Source: Bacteroidia bacterium
GTDB taxonomy: Bacteria > Bacteroidota > Bacteroidia > Bacteroidales > BM520
NCBI GenBank assembly: GCA_009930445.1
Contig: RZYD01000031.1
Location: 1-14,878, forward strand
DNA length: 14,878 nucleotides
Reading direction: 5' to 3'
Made by a program: the position numbers and the translations under genes. This document shows, piece after piece, positions 1 through 9,016 of this stretch (positions are counted from its first letter, which is position 1; each line of letters starts with the position of its first letter). The notes under the pieces are model-generated. The model saw only the letters and a program-made list of their open reading frames with translations, did not search any database and was not told the DNA's origin.

Positions 1-98
1 TTTTCCATCAGTGGTCTCCTTTGGTTGAGTACCGCCAAATCTAACCGATTTGGCGTGGAGACCACTACCTACTTTTAACAATTTATGGGACATTACCA
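1..98 (-). mobile_element. Insertion-sequence end with transposase leader (left copy, continues off the window)
   Basis: These 98 bases match 14780-14877 in inverted orientation with one mismatch (position 29). The element reads leftward: its outer end is near 98, and a candidate start codon lies at 6-8 (complement), preceded by a GGAG Shine-Dalgarno at 16-19. The leader is strongly self-complementary. AGTGGTCTCC at 10-19 pairs with GGAGACCACT at 57-66, and inside that a 9-bp stem pairs 33-41 with 47-55. Only the 5' end and the first two codons are visible, so the IS family cannot be assigned. The two copies having different inner flanks shows this is a repeated mobile sequence and not an extended palindrome. 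Confidence 0.75.
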
Positions 99-109
99 GT
101 TTTTACAAA

Positions 110-134
110 AAAAGTTCCAATGATTGGAACTTTT
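110..134 (-). terminator. Bidirectional intrinsic terminator at the 3' end of the glycan operon
   Basis: A perfect 25-base palindrome has 12-base arms around a central G (core TTCCAAT-G-ATTGGAA). Read leftward it is followed by seven T residues, as expected for a rho-independent terminator of the operon whose last stop codon is at 199. Read rightward it is also followed by a T-rich run (TTTTATTTTT), so it can act in both directions. The same core recurs at 10355-10377 at the other end of the operon. The left IS end lies only 11 bases away. Confidence 0.7.
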
Positions 135-198
135 ATTTTTACCTACTTTTTCTGAAATTTCTCCGCGTACGACACTAATTCAACGCCATGACCAATAC

Positions 199-975
199 TC
201 ATTGACGATCTGTACCAAACTTCCGAAATCCAGTGCACTGTAAAAGAACCAACCACAAATAAAAAGGATTCAAAAGAATATAGCGCTTCCACAGTCGACA
301 AGGTTCTTTTATCAGACGATATAACCATTCTAAACCGTATTTTTGCATCCAGCTTGGAGCCTGTGACAGTGTTCCTGCATGAAAATCAAACGCTGCACCC
401 ACTGCCAGCAAAGGCATCGGCAAATAATCGCGGTATTCGTGTACCCACTTCTCCTGCCTGGGGCAACCCAGTCCAACAAATACAATGGAGGCACCACTGT
501 TTTTTATCTTCCTGATTAGCTCGTTCTTCTCCTGACATGTCAGCGGACGGAATTTCGAAGCTTCTGCCCCAGCAATGGTCAACGCGGGATACATAGCATG
601 TATATTTTTTGTTAATGCATCCAGCGTCTGCGACGTACTTCCATAAAAATAAACGGAAAGCCCGTCTTTCTCTGCCGCTTCCAACACCTTAAGTGTCAAG
701 GTTGGCCCATAAACACGATCCGGAAGCGTAATGCCGTGAAGCCAGCGCAACGCCCAGCGCACAGGCTGCCCGTCTGGGGTCACAAGATCAAAACCATTGA
801 GCCTGTTGCCATGCTCAGGATCAAGATAGCCCGTCATCACCCCATGAACCGCCAGTGCTGTCACCGCCATCCCTGTTCGATTTTTCGCTGATGCGATAAT
901 TCTATCGACAGCATAGGCGTAATCCACTGCATCCACATTTATCCCAATGACGCTGTTTTTCCCCATGTTGATCAC
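199..975 (-). CDS. WecG/TagA/CpsF-family glycosyltransferase
   Basis: This 258-residue protein matches the whole WecG/TagA/CpsF family (GT26). Members transfer an N-acetylmannosamine-type sugar onto a lipid-linked intermediate at the inner face of the membrane. Visible family signatures are VTPDG at 65-69, with the presumed catalytic Asp68, VYGPTL at 88-93, VGLGCPRQEKW at 167-177, VGAAFD at 192-197 and the C-terminal APSWMQKYGLEWLYRLIKEP segment from 206, which anchors to membranes in the family. It is the last operon gene, four bases after the previous stop. The chosen start is GTG at 975, because an AGGA (984-987) sits eight bases upstream; an ATG at 966 is the alternative. The exact sugar cannot be read from sequence. 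Confidence 0.92.
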   Translation of the reverse strand: MINMGKNSVIGINVDAVDYAYAVDRIIASAKNRTGMAVTALAVHGVMTGYLDPEHGNRLNGFDLVTPDGQPVRWALRWLHGITLPDRVYGPTLTLKVLEAAEKDGLSVYFYGSTSQTLDALTKNIHAMYPALTIAGAEASKFRPLTCQEKNELIRKIKNSGASIVFVGLGCPRQEKWVHEYRDYLPMPLLAVGAAFDFHAGTLSQAPSWMQKYGLEWLYRLIKEPCRLWKRYILLNPFYLWLVLLQCTGFRKFGTDRQ

Positions 976-979
976 AATG

Positions 980-2161
980 CTATTCCTGCATATTTACTAT
1001 CATTCGCTCATATTCCGACAGCATTTGCATATAATGCGGTTCAAAACTGAAACACCTGATAAAACGTTCTCGCCCTGCTGAGCCCATCGCCCTGCTGTGT
1101 GCTGGATCATTTAAGAGGGATCGAATGGCATAAGCCATGGCCTCTGGCTCATTCGGTGGAACCAAGAGTCCAGTCACACCATCTTCAATCTGTTCGGGAG
1201 TTCCACCAATGGACGTGCCAACCACCGGTAAACCGAGTGCCATGGCTTCAATGGTGACCCCTCCAAAAGGTTCCGGAAGACCGGAGGCCATTACAGCCAC
1301 ATCAAACATGCGCATTACCGGATAAATATCATGCGTTTCACCTAAATAGAGTACCTGATCTTTCACCCCCAGCTCTTCAATAAGTTTCAGCGTCATTTCG
1401 ATATGCGATTCATTTCCAGGGAAGGCGCCGCCCACCATCACAAAACGCAAAGAGGGGTCATCCCTTACCAACTGAGACGCCGCGCGGACAAAGGTTTCCT
1501 GCCCCTTCCGCTTCCATTTGATACGACCAACCAAGCCGACAATGCGCAGGCCTTCTGCATCCAGCTCATAGCGATGCCGCATCAACTGCACATCCGCATC
1601 AGTCACCCGATTAAAATCATCCGGCGAAAAACCATCGTACACATGCGTTACCTTATGTTGAGCCGGAACGGAATCTCCAAACTGCTCCGTCATGGCTCTG
1701 GAAACGCATATCACCCGATCTGAGTTCGCTAAAATATGCCGTTTGTAGGGATGCCACAATATCCCAAATTCCCCAAAGCTCTCTCGAATATGGGTTATAT
1801 GTGGCACCCCGCATCGATGTGCCGCAGCTCCGCCTGCAAGAGTAATGGCAGAATTTGTATGAACCACATCTACATGATGATCGAAAATCAGACGTTCAAA
1901 ACGTGAGACGCCACGAATATATTGACAAACCAGTTGTGTCATACCCCGTATCGATTTAAAGCAGGAGCGACGCAATATGGGCATCGCCTCATCTAGCACG
2001 ACGTCACCACCGACACTTAATAACGCATCGTGGAGCACCCCATCGTAAGGCAAAACAGTCACAGTCTCATGCCCTTCAGCCTGCAATCGCTCCACCAACC
2101 GCAACAAACAACGGCTCGCCCCGTATAAATCGGCGACACAATGTAAATAAAGAACCTTCAT
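980..2161 (-). CDS. GT4-family glycosyltransferase
   Basis: This cytoplasmic GT-B retaining glycosyltransferase has 393 residues from this start. The N-terminal acceptor domain begins MKVLYLHCVADLYGASR. The C-terminal donor domain carries GRIKWKRKGQ at about 212-221 and the EPFGGVTIE motif (E-x7-E) at about 297-305, followed by LGLPVVGT. It should add one sugar to the growing lipid-linked repeat unit; donor and acceptor are unknown. The start at 2161 overlaps the upstream TAA by one base (TAATG), which suggests translational coupling, and gives the usual family N-terminus. An in-frame ATG at 2179 would add six residues and has a GGGGA 11 bases upstream, so it remains possible. Confidence 0.92.
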   Translation of the reverse strand: MKVLYLHCVADLYGASRCLLRLVERLQAEGHETVTVLPYDGVLHDALLSVGGDVVLDEAMPILRRSCFKSIRGMTQLVCQYIRGVSRFERLIFDHHVDVVHTNSAITLAGGAAAHRCGVPHITHIRESFGEFGILWHPYKRHILANSDRVICVSRAMTEQFGDSVPAQHKVTHVYDGFSPDDFNRVTDADVQLMRHRYELDAEGLRIVGLVGRIKWKRKGQETFVRAASQLVRDDPSLRFVMVGGAFPGNESHIEMTLKLIEELGVKDQVLYLGETHDIYPVMRMFDVAVMASGLPEPFGGVTIEAMALGLPVVGTSIGGTPEQIEDGVTGLLVPPNEPEAMAYAIRSLLNDPAHSRAMGSAGRERFIRCFSFEPHYMQMLSEYERMIVNMQE

Positions 2162-3057
2162 TAAATCACAAATGACCATCCAAGGTTATGTCCCCTTTTT
2201 TTGACGGATCCACCTATATCATCGATCACATAATCGTAATCTATCGAATCTCTTCGATAGCAACCAGCTATCAGCTTATGAAACCATCGATCAATTAGCA
2301 TTGCACGCCGTAGACAATTACGATGAACCCCTCCATGTTTCTTCCTAATCGCTTCACTCTCAGTTAATAATGCAGATTTATGACGAGTGCTCAAGTTCAC
2401 ACCAGATATAGTAAACAACGATAAATATTGCGGGATATGCACCATCCGTGCCCCAGCCGACAACAAGTTTAAAATCAAATCAAAATCCCCGCATAACTTG
2501 TAAGAGGTATCAAAAAACAGCAATCCCTGATCCAGCAAACGCCGATGGAAAAACATTGTCGCAGAAAAAGGATATAAAACCCCGTTGCACAAGTGACGCG
2601 GTTTTACAGCGATTTCGCGACGGGCAGCCAAAGCATCGCCCTTTCCATCGCAAATAATCACATCACCAAAAAAAATATCTGCCTCTGGATGCAGCAGAGA
2701 GGCGGCCCTCACCGTATTCAGGGTTCGGGGCAAATACTGTTCATCGCCATTTAACCAGCTAACAAAGTCTCCTGTCGAGCGCATCCATCCTTTATTTATT
2801 GCATCGTACATGCCCTTGTCCGACCCTGATTCCCACGAAAACATAAAACTGCTCGAATTTTTAAATACATTTTCATGGGCAGATAAATAATCAACCGTAC
2901 CGTCAAGGGATCCACCATCTTGGACTATATGCTCCACGTCAATACAGTCATTAATGTTATTCCGAACAGAACCAATACACCGAGGCAGGTATTGTAATCC
3001 ATTTAAAATTGGTGTAACAACCGAGAAATGGCTATCGCGATTAATTATATTCGGCAT
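2161..3057 (-). CDS. GT2-family glycosyltransferase
   Basis: This 298-residue GT-A-fold inverting glycosyltransferase belongs to PF00535. It shows the nucleotide-binding start FSVVTPILNG at 11-20, EHIVQDGGSLDGT at 42-54, SGSDKGMYDAINKG at 77-90 and the metal-site region WLNGDE at 101-106. The layout resembles the WcaE-like branch found in colanic-acid-type clusters. It is cytoplasmic, with no signal peptide or membrane segments. It starts 13 bases before the end of the preceding GT4 gene, and its stop overlaps the next start by one base, so it is firmly part of the operon. The transferred sugar is not predictable. Confidence 0.9.
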   Translation of the reverse strand: MPNIINRDSHFSVVTPILNGLQYLPRCIGSVRNNINDCIDVEHIVQDGGSLDGTVDYLSAHENVFKNSSSFMFSWESGSDKGMYDAINKGWMRSTGDFVSWLNGDEQYLPRTLNTVRAASLLHPEADIFFGDVIICDGKGDALAARREIAVKPRHLCNGVLYPFSATMFFHRRLLDQGLLFFDTSYKLCGDFDLILNLLSAGARMVHIPQYLSLFTISGVNLSTRHKSALLTESEAIRKKHGGVHRNCLRRAMLIDRWFHKLIAGCYRRDSIDYDYVIDDIGGSVKKRGHNLGWSFVI

Positions 3058-4271
3058 ATAGCAGAGTGACCCTTATTTTTTTTAATACATATATCGTTAT
3101 ATATTATTTTAATTTTTTTTGCGTATGCATCGGGATCGTATTGCTCAAATTTAGCAAGGCCTCGCTCTCCCAACGATCGACACTTATTGCTGTTTTTATA
3201 AAGATCAATAATCGCACTTGTCCATGACAAAACATCCCTCTTCAGCAAATAACCATTAATACCATTGGTTATCAACTCTTCAAATGACGGCATGTCGCTC
3301 GCTAGAACAGGTTTTCCATGCCCAGCCGCTTCACATATCGTGCGCCCCATACCTTCGGTTTTGATATTAGGGCAAATAACAACATCGGACGCGGCTATCG
3401 CTACATCAGCATCTACAACACCCAAAAAACGATACTGCTCACAATCACATTTTTCCCATGCTTCCTTTATACGCGCGACGTCAGCGTGGTAACCAATACA
3501 ACGTTCAAGTATAAACCAAATCCACTTATTGCGACTGTGTGGTACGGGATCATCACATTTTCCAGCTAATAAATAATGAATGGTCGGATAGTCTTTCGTC
3601 TTGTTTGCGATCTCAGATGCAAAAATATACCCTTTGGGGATACTGAAGTTGCCTAGTAGAAGAACACAAAAGTCATCAGCGTTCAACCTATGATAAGTTC
3701 TAAAATAATCCATCGCGTTCGCATCAACCGGATTAATCGATACTGAGTTATACATCACTGTAAGAGACTTAGCACATCCCTTCAATGACTCGGCAGCGGC
3801 GTTTGAAACCGCAATAACATGATCGGAACATAGATAAATAATACACCGATATATTTTTGAAAGCCAATTATCTGCTAGACAGTCACGATTATGCCATACA
3901 ACTGCATAACCCATCAATTTGGCCGCAATTGCCGGGGTGATCGATTGCAAATTATTAATATGCACAATAGTAGGGTTATACTTCTTTATTAAATAAGCAA
4001 TCCGCATGAAGTGCCAGGGGAAATAAAGAAAAAATTTTATAAAATTCACAATCCAGTGAATGTTCCAGCGAGCAGGATCCAGCGTAGAGTTTCCAAGTGC
4101 TCGAATGGGCACATAAGTCACTCCGGCCTCGTCTTCTGTATGTTGAGGTTTTTCACACGTACGGAACAAGCAACACTGATAATCAATATCGGAAGACAAC
4201 GATGATATTAATGTGTTTAAACTGACTTTGGCTCCGCCTTGGCAACCCAAATCAATGAAAAGGATTTTCAT
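3045..4271 (-). CDS. GT4-family glycosyltransferase
   Basis: This 408-residue GT-B glycosyltransferase begins MKILFIDLGCQGGAKVSL, the usual glycine-rich acceptor-domain start. The donor domain has LLLGNFSIPKG at about 204-214, EGMGRTICE at 306-314 (the E-x7-E motif) and GHGKPVLASDMPS downstream. Its first 20 bases overlap the end of the membrane-protein gene upstream, and its last 13 overlap the GT2 gene downstream. It and the following membrane gene look more AT-rich than the genes at 199-2161, which may reflect a separate origin. It probably adds a sugar to the lipid-linked repeat unit; specificity is unknown. Confidence 0.9.
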   Translation of the reverse strand: MKILFIDLGCQGGAKVSLNTLISSLSSDIDYQCCLFRTCEKPQHTEDEAGVTYVPIRALGNSTLDPARWNIHWIVNFIKFFLYFPWHFMRIAYLIKKYNPTIVHINNLQSITPAIAAKLMGYAVVWHNRDCLADNWLSKIYRCIIYLCSDHVIAVSNAAAESLKGCAKSLTVMYNSVSINPVDANAMDYFRTYHRLNADDFCVLLLGNFSIPKGYIFASEIANKTKDYPTIHYLLAGKCDDPVPHSRNKWIWFILERCIGYHADVARIKEAWEKCDCEQYRFLGVVDADVAIAASDVVICPNIKTEGMGRTICEAAGHGKPVLASDMPSFEELITNGINGYLLKRDVLSWTSAIIDLYKNSNKCRSLGERGLAKFEQYDPDAYAKKIKIIYNDICIKKNKGHSAICRI

Positions 4272-5994
4272 TTATATTTAAACTCCTGTTGGTTATATCA
4301 ACGGGCTCAAACGCAATAAATTTGCAGGCTGTGTCAGCATGTTGATAAACAAGCTTAAATGACCACCTATCCAAATCTTCACCATATAACCAGAACACAT
4401 TTTTAAGCTGATCAGACACGTCATCGCCAATAGCTGCTGAAAAGGCAGGCATATATTGCATTGTACTCAAAACACTAAACCCCCGCCTATACGCCAGTTC
4501 TAAAAATGAACCGGACTGCTTTGCCCTCATCGCCTCCAAATCTAGCGCAAAACCTAGCCCTGACATGGCTGGCATTCCTAACAAAAATGCAATTATACCA
4601 TCATCGTAATCGATAACCCCTGTTCCGTTATATGCCTGCATAACGCCCGCCTTGATTTTCTCTCGATCAGCCCAAATCTTATAAAAATCCTGGTTGGATG
4701 CCGAAATGGCCTTTTCAGCCATTGTCGCATTGGCTACATAAAAACCTACAAAGGCAGCGACAAAAAGCGGAGAACACCTTAGAATCAAGGTGAAACTGTC
4801 TCTGTTTTTACTTTTTAACAGTCTAGGGAGCCTACCAATTCCATTCACTACGAATGTTTTAGAAATCACAACCGCCAATATAATATTCGCAACGCATATG
4901 GATAGTGGATAATACCAATGCCCCTGATGCCAATAATTAACAAAAACAAAGTTATACATAGCTTTTAATACGACAAAAATAGACGCCGCCATTAAAAACT
5001 GTACATGCCCATCTAATGCCTCCTGTGCTTTTCTTTTGAAAATAATAAGCCCGATATATCCAACTGCCAAACTCGCAGGTATAAAATTCTGTAATACACG
5101 CCAAGTCAATGCCTGCCACTGACCCCAATTAGAATTTATGACCTGCTTTATGGGAAATAAAATATTGATGGTCGTTAAAACATTATGAAGCATACCACCA
5201 TGTCCCTTAATCAATCCACTAACAGGCAACATAGTTCCAGCGTAGCAAAAATTGAACACACAGTAAAAAATCACACATATAGTGGGTATTCCAATAACTG
5301 TGCAGATCTTCTTAAATTTGAATAGAGCGGACATCCTACTCCAATAAAGCGGAAGACACAGAGCAGGGATCAGAAATACATCATCCAATCTTGAAAACAC
5401 AACAAGAGTCACAAATATGGCGACCAATACGTCTAACCGCCTAGAACAGGTCGAATAGAACCTAGCCTTTACCATAATGAAGATGAGACATGCGAAAAAT
5501 AACAAAGAAAACGGACTTTCCATACCGTTCCCAAATGACCACAACGTTCCCAATGTTTGAGTTGTAGGAGCGACGATAAAGTAATAGAAACCAGGAACAA
5601 CTGATGTTAGAGCTATAGCAGAACAACGTGTTAACCGATATACAACAATTACAAGCAGAGCGGCTGAGATAGACACCAGTACGCTTGATGTAAAGTAAGC
5701 GACAAGCAACTGTGTTGTTTGATCATCAGCCAATGAAAACAACGAAAATATTATTTTTAAATAAACTTGCCATAGCGGATGGAATCCATTTGTAGGACAT
5801 ATAGAGTCAAACGAAAACACTGGCAGCCAACTCGTGTTCCGCGCTACTGTCAAATAGTAAAATGCATCGGCTGCAAAATAGCTAAAGCATGCAGATGTTC
5901 CCGACATGTAAAAAGACAACACGAACGGGTATAAAGTAAGCACAAAGGCAAACACACTTAAAATGAGAATAAAACGGTTCTTGGTATATTTCAT
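4252..5994 (-). CDS. Polytopic GT-C-like membrane protein (putative lipid-sugar-dependent glycosyltransferase)
   Basis: This 580-residue integral membrane protein has roughly ten hydrophobic segments up to about residue 420, then a soluble tail of about 160 residues that is probably periplasmic. The first periplasmic loop reads FAADAFYYLTVARN at 40-53, with Asp43, followed by PTNGFHPLWQ at 67-76. This resembles the acidic-loop arrangement of GT-C enzymes (GT39/ArnT-like), which take sugars from polyprenyl-phosphate carriers. By analogy it may decorate the glycan or a protein outside the membrane; that role is inferred. It starts at ATG 5994, preceded by AGGGA, 31 bases after the polymerase gene. 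A purely transport role cannot be excluded. Confidence 0.7.
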   Translation of the reverse strand: MKYTKNRFILILSVFAFVLTLYPFVLSFYMSGTSACFSYFAADAFYYLTVARNTSWLPVFSFDSICPTNGFHPLWQVYLKIIFSLFSLADDQTTQLLVAYFTSSVLVSISAALLVIVVYRLTRCSAIALTSVVPGFYYFIVAPTTQTLGTLWSFGNGMESPFSLLFFACLIFIMVKARFYSTCSRRLDVLVAIFVTLVVFSRLDDVFLIPALCLPLYWSRMSALFKFKKICTVIGIPTICVIFYCVFNFCYAGTMLPVSGLIKGHGGMLHNVLTTINILFPIKQVINSNWGQWQALTWRVLQNFIPASLAVGYIGLIIFKRKAQEALDGHVQFLMAASIFVVLKAMYNFVFVNYWHQGHWYYPLSICVANIILAVVISKTFVVNGIGRLPRLLKSKNRDSFTLILRCSPLFVAAFVGFYVANATMAEKAISASNQDFYKIWADREKIKAGVMQAYNGTGVIDYDDGIIAFLLGMPAMSGLGFALDLEAMRAKQSGSFLELAYRRGFSVLSTMQYMPAFSAAIGDDVSDQLKNVFWLYGEDLDRWSFKLVYQHADTACKFIAFEPVDITNRSLNINENPFH

Positions 5995-6025
5995 TTTTGC
6001 AAATCCCTAAGTATTTTAGGATTTA

Positions 6026-7543
6026 TCACACTGAATTCGGACATGCGACGCCCAGTCTTTCATCATTTGTATTGTTTTTATCAGAGACAATGAGCCCACG
6101 CAAAACCGCCATCTGAAACATCAGATGAATCATTGCAATCTGAATACGACCTTCAAAAACAACAAATTGGAGAATAGATACGAAATAATAAACGGTAAAT
6201 GCTAAGTGATATCGCTTGAAACGCTCATTATTCCAGGCCTGATAATGGATTCTGATATTTCCAACAAGTTCACTTATCAACCAAGAAACAAGCAACAAGC
6301 CACCAATCGGCCCGAGAAACAACAACATATCCAAAACGCCCTGATGCATGTGCCCCCCGATATAAGCACAATAAACAGTACGCCAAATGGATCCAAATGA
6401 ATACCCAAATAAGGCGTGTCTGTATTCATCTAGACTGTATCCAAATCCTCGACCACATAACGCATATTTTGGAAGATTATCAATTACCATTGTCCATAAT
6501 GCCTTACGCCACAAAAGAGTGCTTGATGCCGCTTTTCCAGCTTCATGCCCAACAGTAACGCCCGGCACTATAGACAATACCCTCTGCACACCAAATGGCA
6601 TATGCTCAGCGAAAACAGACGCTATACCTAAGGTTAGCGCACCAATCAATATCAGCAAGACAGCCGCTCGAAACGCCTTTCTCGCGTTAATAACAAAGAA
6701 AATAAAGACAAACGCCCCAACATGAGTCAAACTTGTCCTGAACCCAGAAAATAGCGCGATCAGTACACTAATCATAAAAAACAAACCATACACAATGTAG
6801 TTAAGTCTCGAGCGGCAGGGCCAAAAGAGTACTGGAACCATATATATTAAAACAACCGGTTGAAATATTGACCAGCGTGTTGTTGAAATGTCATTAGCAT
6901 ATCCTGCATACGTATCTGCTAGTCCATGCCCAACTTTAATAAAAGCGAGTGGATACCAAAAAATACCGTGCGAAAGCACGACCACCAAATTCAGAAAGAA
7001 TTGGAGAGCGACCATGCCCAGCATTGTAACAAGTGCAATGCGCCACTGTCGCTCAGTTAATCTAAGATATCCTGAAAACACATACATGCCAAAAGCAATG
7101 AATGAATGGACATAGACGGCACCGCCAACATCTGAACTCCCCAGCAAACTAATCGCTGGCCCACGTATCGCAACAATAATTACAAGCCACCCCATAAATA
7201 ATAAGCCCATCTTCAGGTGAGGAGGAAAAGAAATACACCTCTTTTTTATAATCCGCTCGGCACCCGCTAAAATTACGAACAGAACCATAAATAATTGGTA
7301 CAATTCCAAGTTCATGGGCAGGCCGACGTAATAAAAACTGCTCAGATAAAAAGTAATACATAATACTGCAACAATATCTTTGCGAAGGAGTAGCAAGCAG
7401 AATGGTGCCATAGCGACCACACTCATCACAATATAGTTCCCACCAAGCATCGCTGTGATAAGCAAAAGAATAAAAAGACCCACAATACTTGGAATGACCA
7501 GGTCATGCGGTGTAATTATTTTCTCCCTTTTTGGAGTATCCAT
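6026..7543 (-). CDS. Wzy-like O-antigen polymerase/ligase family membrane protein
   Basis: This 505-residue protein has about a dozen hydrophobic segments and the pattern of the O-antigen ligase/polymerase superfamily (PF04932). FSGFRTS at 265-271 corresponds to the conserved Arg-containing stretch before the large periplasmic loop. The loop, about 310-395, contains GRGFGYS at 364-370, and HMHQGVLDML at 398-407 carries the His typical of the Wzy_C region. Placed directly after the flippase gene and among glycosyltransferases, it most likely polymerises flipped repeat units in the periplasm. Ligase activity onto lipid or protein is the alternative, since the family does not separate these by sequence alone. 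It starts at ATG 7543, 30 bases downstream of the flippase stop. Confidence 0.85.
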   Translation of the reverse strand: MDTPKREKIITPHDLVIPSIVGLFILLLITAMLGGNYIVMSVVAMAPFCLLLLRKDIVAVLCITFYLSSFYYVGLPMNLELYQLFMVLFVILAGAERIIKKRCISFPPHLKMGLLFMGWLVIIVAIRGPAISLLGSSDVGGAVYVHSFIAFGMYVFSGYLRLTERQWRIALVTMLGMVALQFFLNLVVVLSHGIFWYPLAFIKVGHGLADTYAGYANDISTTRWSIFQPVVLIYMVPVLFWPCRSRLNYIVYGLFFMISVLIALFSGFRTSLTHVGAFVFIFFVINARKAFRAAVLLILIGALTLGIASVFAEHMPFGVQRVLSIVPGVTVGHEAGKAASSTLLWRKALWTMVIDNLPKYALCGRGFGYSLDEYRHALFGYSFGSIWRTVYCAYIGGHMHQGVLDMLLFLGPIGGLLLVSWLISELVGNIRIHYQAWNNERFKRYHLAFTVYYFVSILQFVVFEGRIQIAMIHLMFQMAVLRGLIVSDKNNTNDERLGVACPNSV

Positions 7544-7573
7544 AAATAACTTCTTTCGTGTTATGTAGCCATT

Positions 7574-9016
7574 TTAATCCGTATTTACTGTGTATTTTCT
7601 TACTATAGGGTAAACCAAACGCCCCAAAAAAAACATCAACGCGACAAACCAAAATGCTACAACGCATATGACAACGATTTCCATGGTAACGTCACCATAA
7701 ATTATCACATGATAAAACCATTTTGCTAACATGAGCCCTATCCATCCCATCCCCATTGGAGGTAACACAACGTGCATTAATTCGAGAACCCCTCCCTTGA
7801 GAATGCAACACCAAAGTACATACATTGTGGGTAAAAACAACAAATGACTCATCAATGAATAAGCGCAGGCAACACCATTTATTCCCCACTGCAGACCAGA
7901 AAATATAGCGACGCAATAGAAAATAGTAGTCACAATACCCAAATATAAAAGGGCCTTTGTCTGAAAACGAGCGGCAAAAACGGAGCCCACCGTTCCGTAA
8001 ATAGGTTGGTGCATTCCGGCGAGTGCTAGCCAAAAAAAGGGCACAACCACCCCATCCCACCCTTGCCCCCATACTATTCGAATAACAAGTGGTGCAACCC
8101 CTGCTATAATCCCCATCAATGGGCTCGAGAGCCATAACATGCACAACACAACTTCTAAATATCCACGCCGCAATGCCATTAAATCATCACTGCGACGAGC
8201 CATAGATGAATGCAACACAGGCATAATTACGCCACTCAATGCGCTATTCCACGTGGTCAACATAAGATAAGCCCTCGAGTACAACCCAAGACTCACAACT
8301 CCCAATACGCGCCCTATGACTAATGAGTCCATATTTCTATGGAAATAATTAACAACCTGAAATCCAGTCAAACTCCCCGTAAACTCATACAATCGCTTAT
8401 ATAGCGCAAGATCCCATCGCAAAAACACCCATTTACCCATCATTATGGTGCTAATTACTAGGTTCAACATGCATCGAATCACAAGTTGAATCACCAGAGC
8501 CCAATATCCCATCCCCTTCCAAGCCAAATAAATGGCAATAAGCGAAGATCCCACAGCCGATATAACAGCAGAAAATGCAACAGCTCTAAAACGAAAATCC
8601 CTCTGTAATACTCCTAGAGGTATTTGGTTGAGTGCCGTAAATAGCAGCGTTGGAGCGATGACTATTGCTACATTCAGCAATCTCGGTTCATGAAAAAAAT
8701 ACGTAACAAACGGTGAAATCGCAACTAAAAGAACTGTAACGACCATTCCTAGCAACAGAGCCAAACTCCAAAGGGATCCAATATCGTTAGCATCAAGATC
8801 ACGGTGCTGAATAATAGTTGTGGTTAAACCTATGTTCGCGAAAAGAACAAGGAATGCATTAACAGCACAAATCATTCCGATTAGCCCAAAGTCACCCGGA
8901 ACAAGCAAACGCCCTAACATCGCCGCAGTAAGCAGCGAGCATAGTTGAACAATATACTGTCCCAGCGCGTTCCAAATAACTGCAGAACCTGATTGCTGTC
9001 TCAACGATTTGATCAC
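7574..9016 (-). CDS. Wzx-type polysaccharide flippase (MOP superfamily)
   Basis: This 480-residue protein has around 14 hydrophobic segments and matches the polysaccharide-synthesis family PF13440 (WzxC-like). The N-terminus carries the typical stretch SAVIWNALGQYIVQLCSLL, then AMLGRLLVPGDFGLIGM and an ALNQIPLGVLQRDFRFRAVA segment near 117-136. It should flip the undecaprenyl-linked repeat unit across the inner membrane for the polymerase encoded next. The start codon is GTG, overlapping the preceding TGA as GTGA, so translation is probably coupled to the upstream GT4 gene. Confidence 0.9.
   Translation of the reverse strand: MIKSLRQQSGSAVIWNALGQYIVQLCSLLTAAMLGRLLVPGDFGLIGMICAVNAFLVLFANIGLTTTIIQHRDLDANDIGSLWSLALLLGMVVTVLLVAISPFVTYFFHEPRLLNVAIVIAPTLLFTALNQIPLGVLQRDFRFRAVAFSAVISAVGSSLIAIYLAWKGMGYWALVIQLVIRCMLNLVISTIMMGKWVFLRWDLALYKRLYEFTGSLTGFQVVNYFHRNMDSLVIGRVLGVVSLGLYSRAYLMLTTWNSALSGVIMPVLHSSMARRSDDLMALRRGYLEVVLCMLWLSSPLMGIIAGVAPLVIRIVWGQGWDGVVVPFFWLALAGMHQPIYGTVGSVFAARFQTKALLYLGIVTTIFYCVAIFSGLQWGINGVACAYSLMSHLLFLPTMYVLWCCILKGGVLELMHVVLPPMGMGWIGLMLAKWFYHVIIYGDVTMEIVVICVVAFWFVALMFFLGRLVYPIVRKYTVNTD

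Noticed and set aside
67..150. Direct repeat ACCTACTTTT at 67-76 and 141-150 near the left IS end
   Set aside because: The first copy lies inside the element and not at its edge, so it is not a target-site duplication. It is probably chance in T-rich sequence.
7692..8144. A 150-residue leftward frame inside the flippase gene
   Set aside because: It is an alternative frame of a clearly conserved membrane protein, with no homology or start signal of its own.
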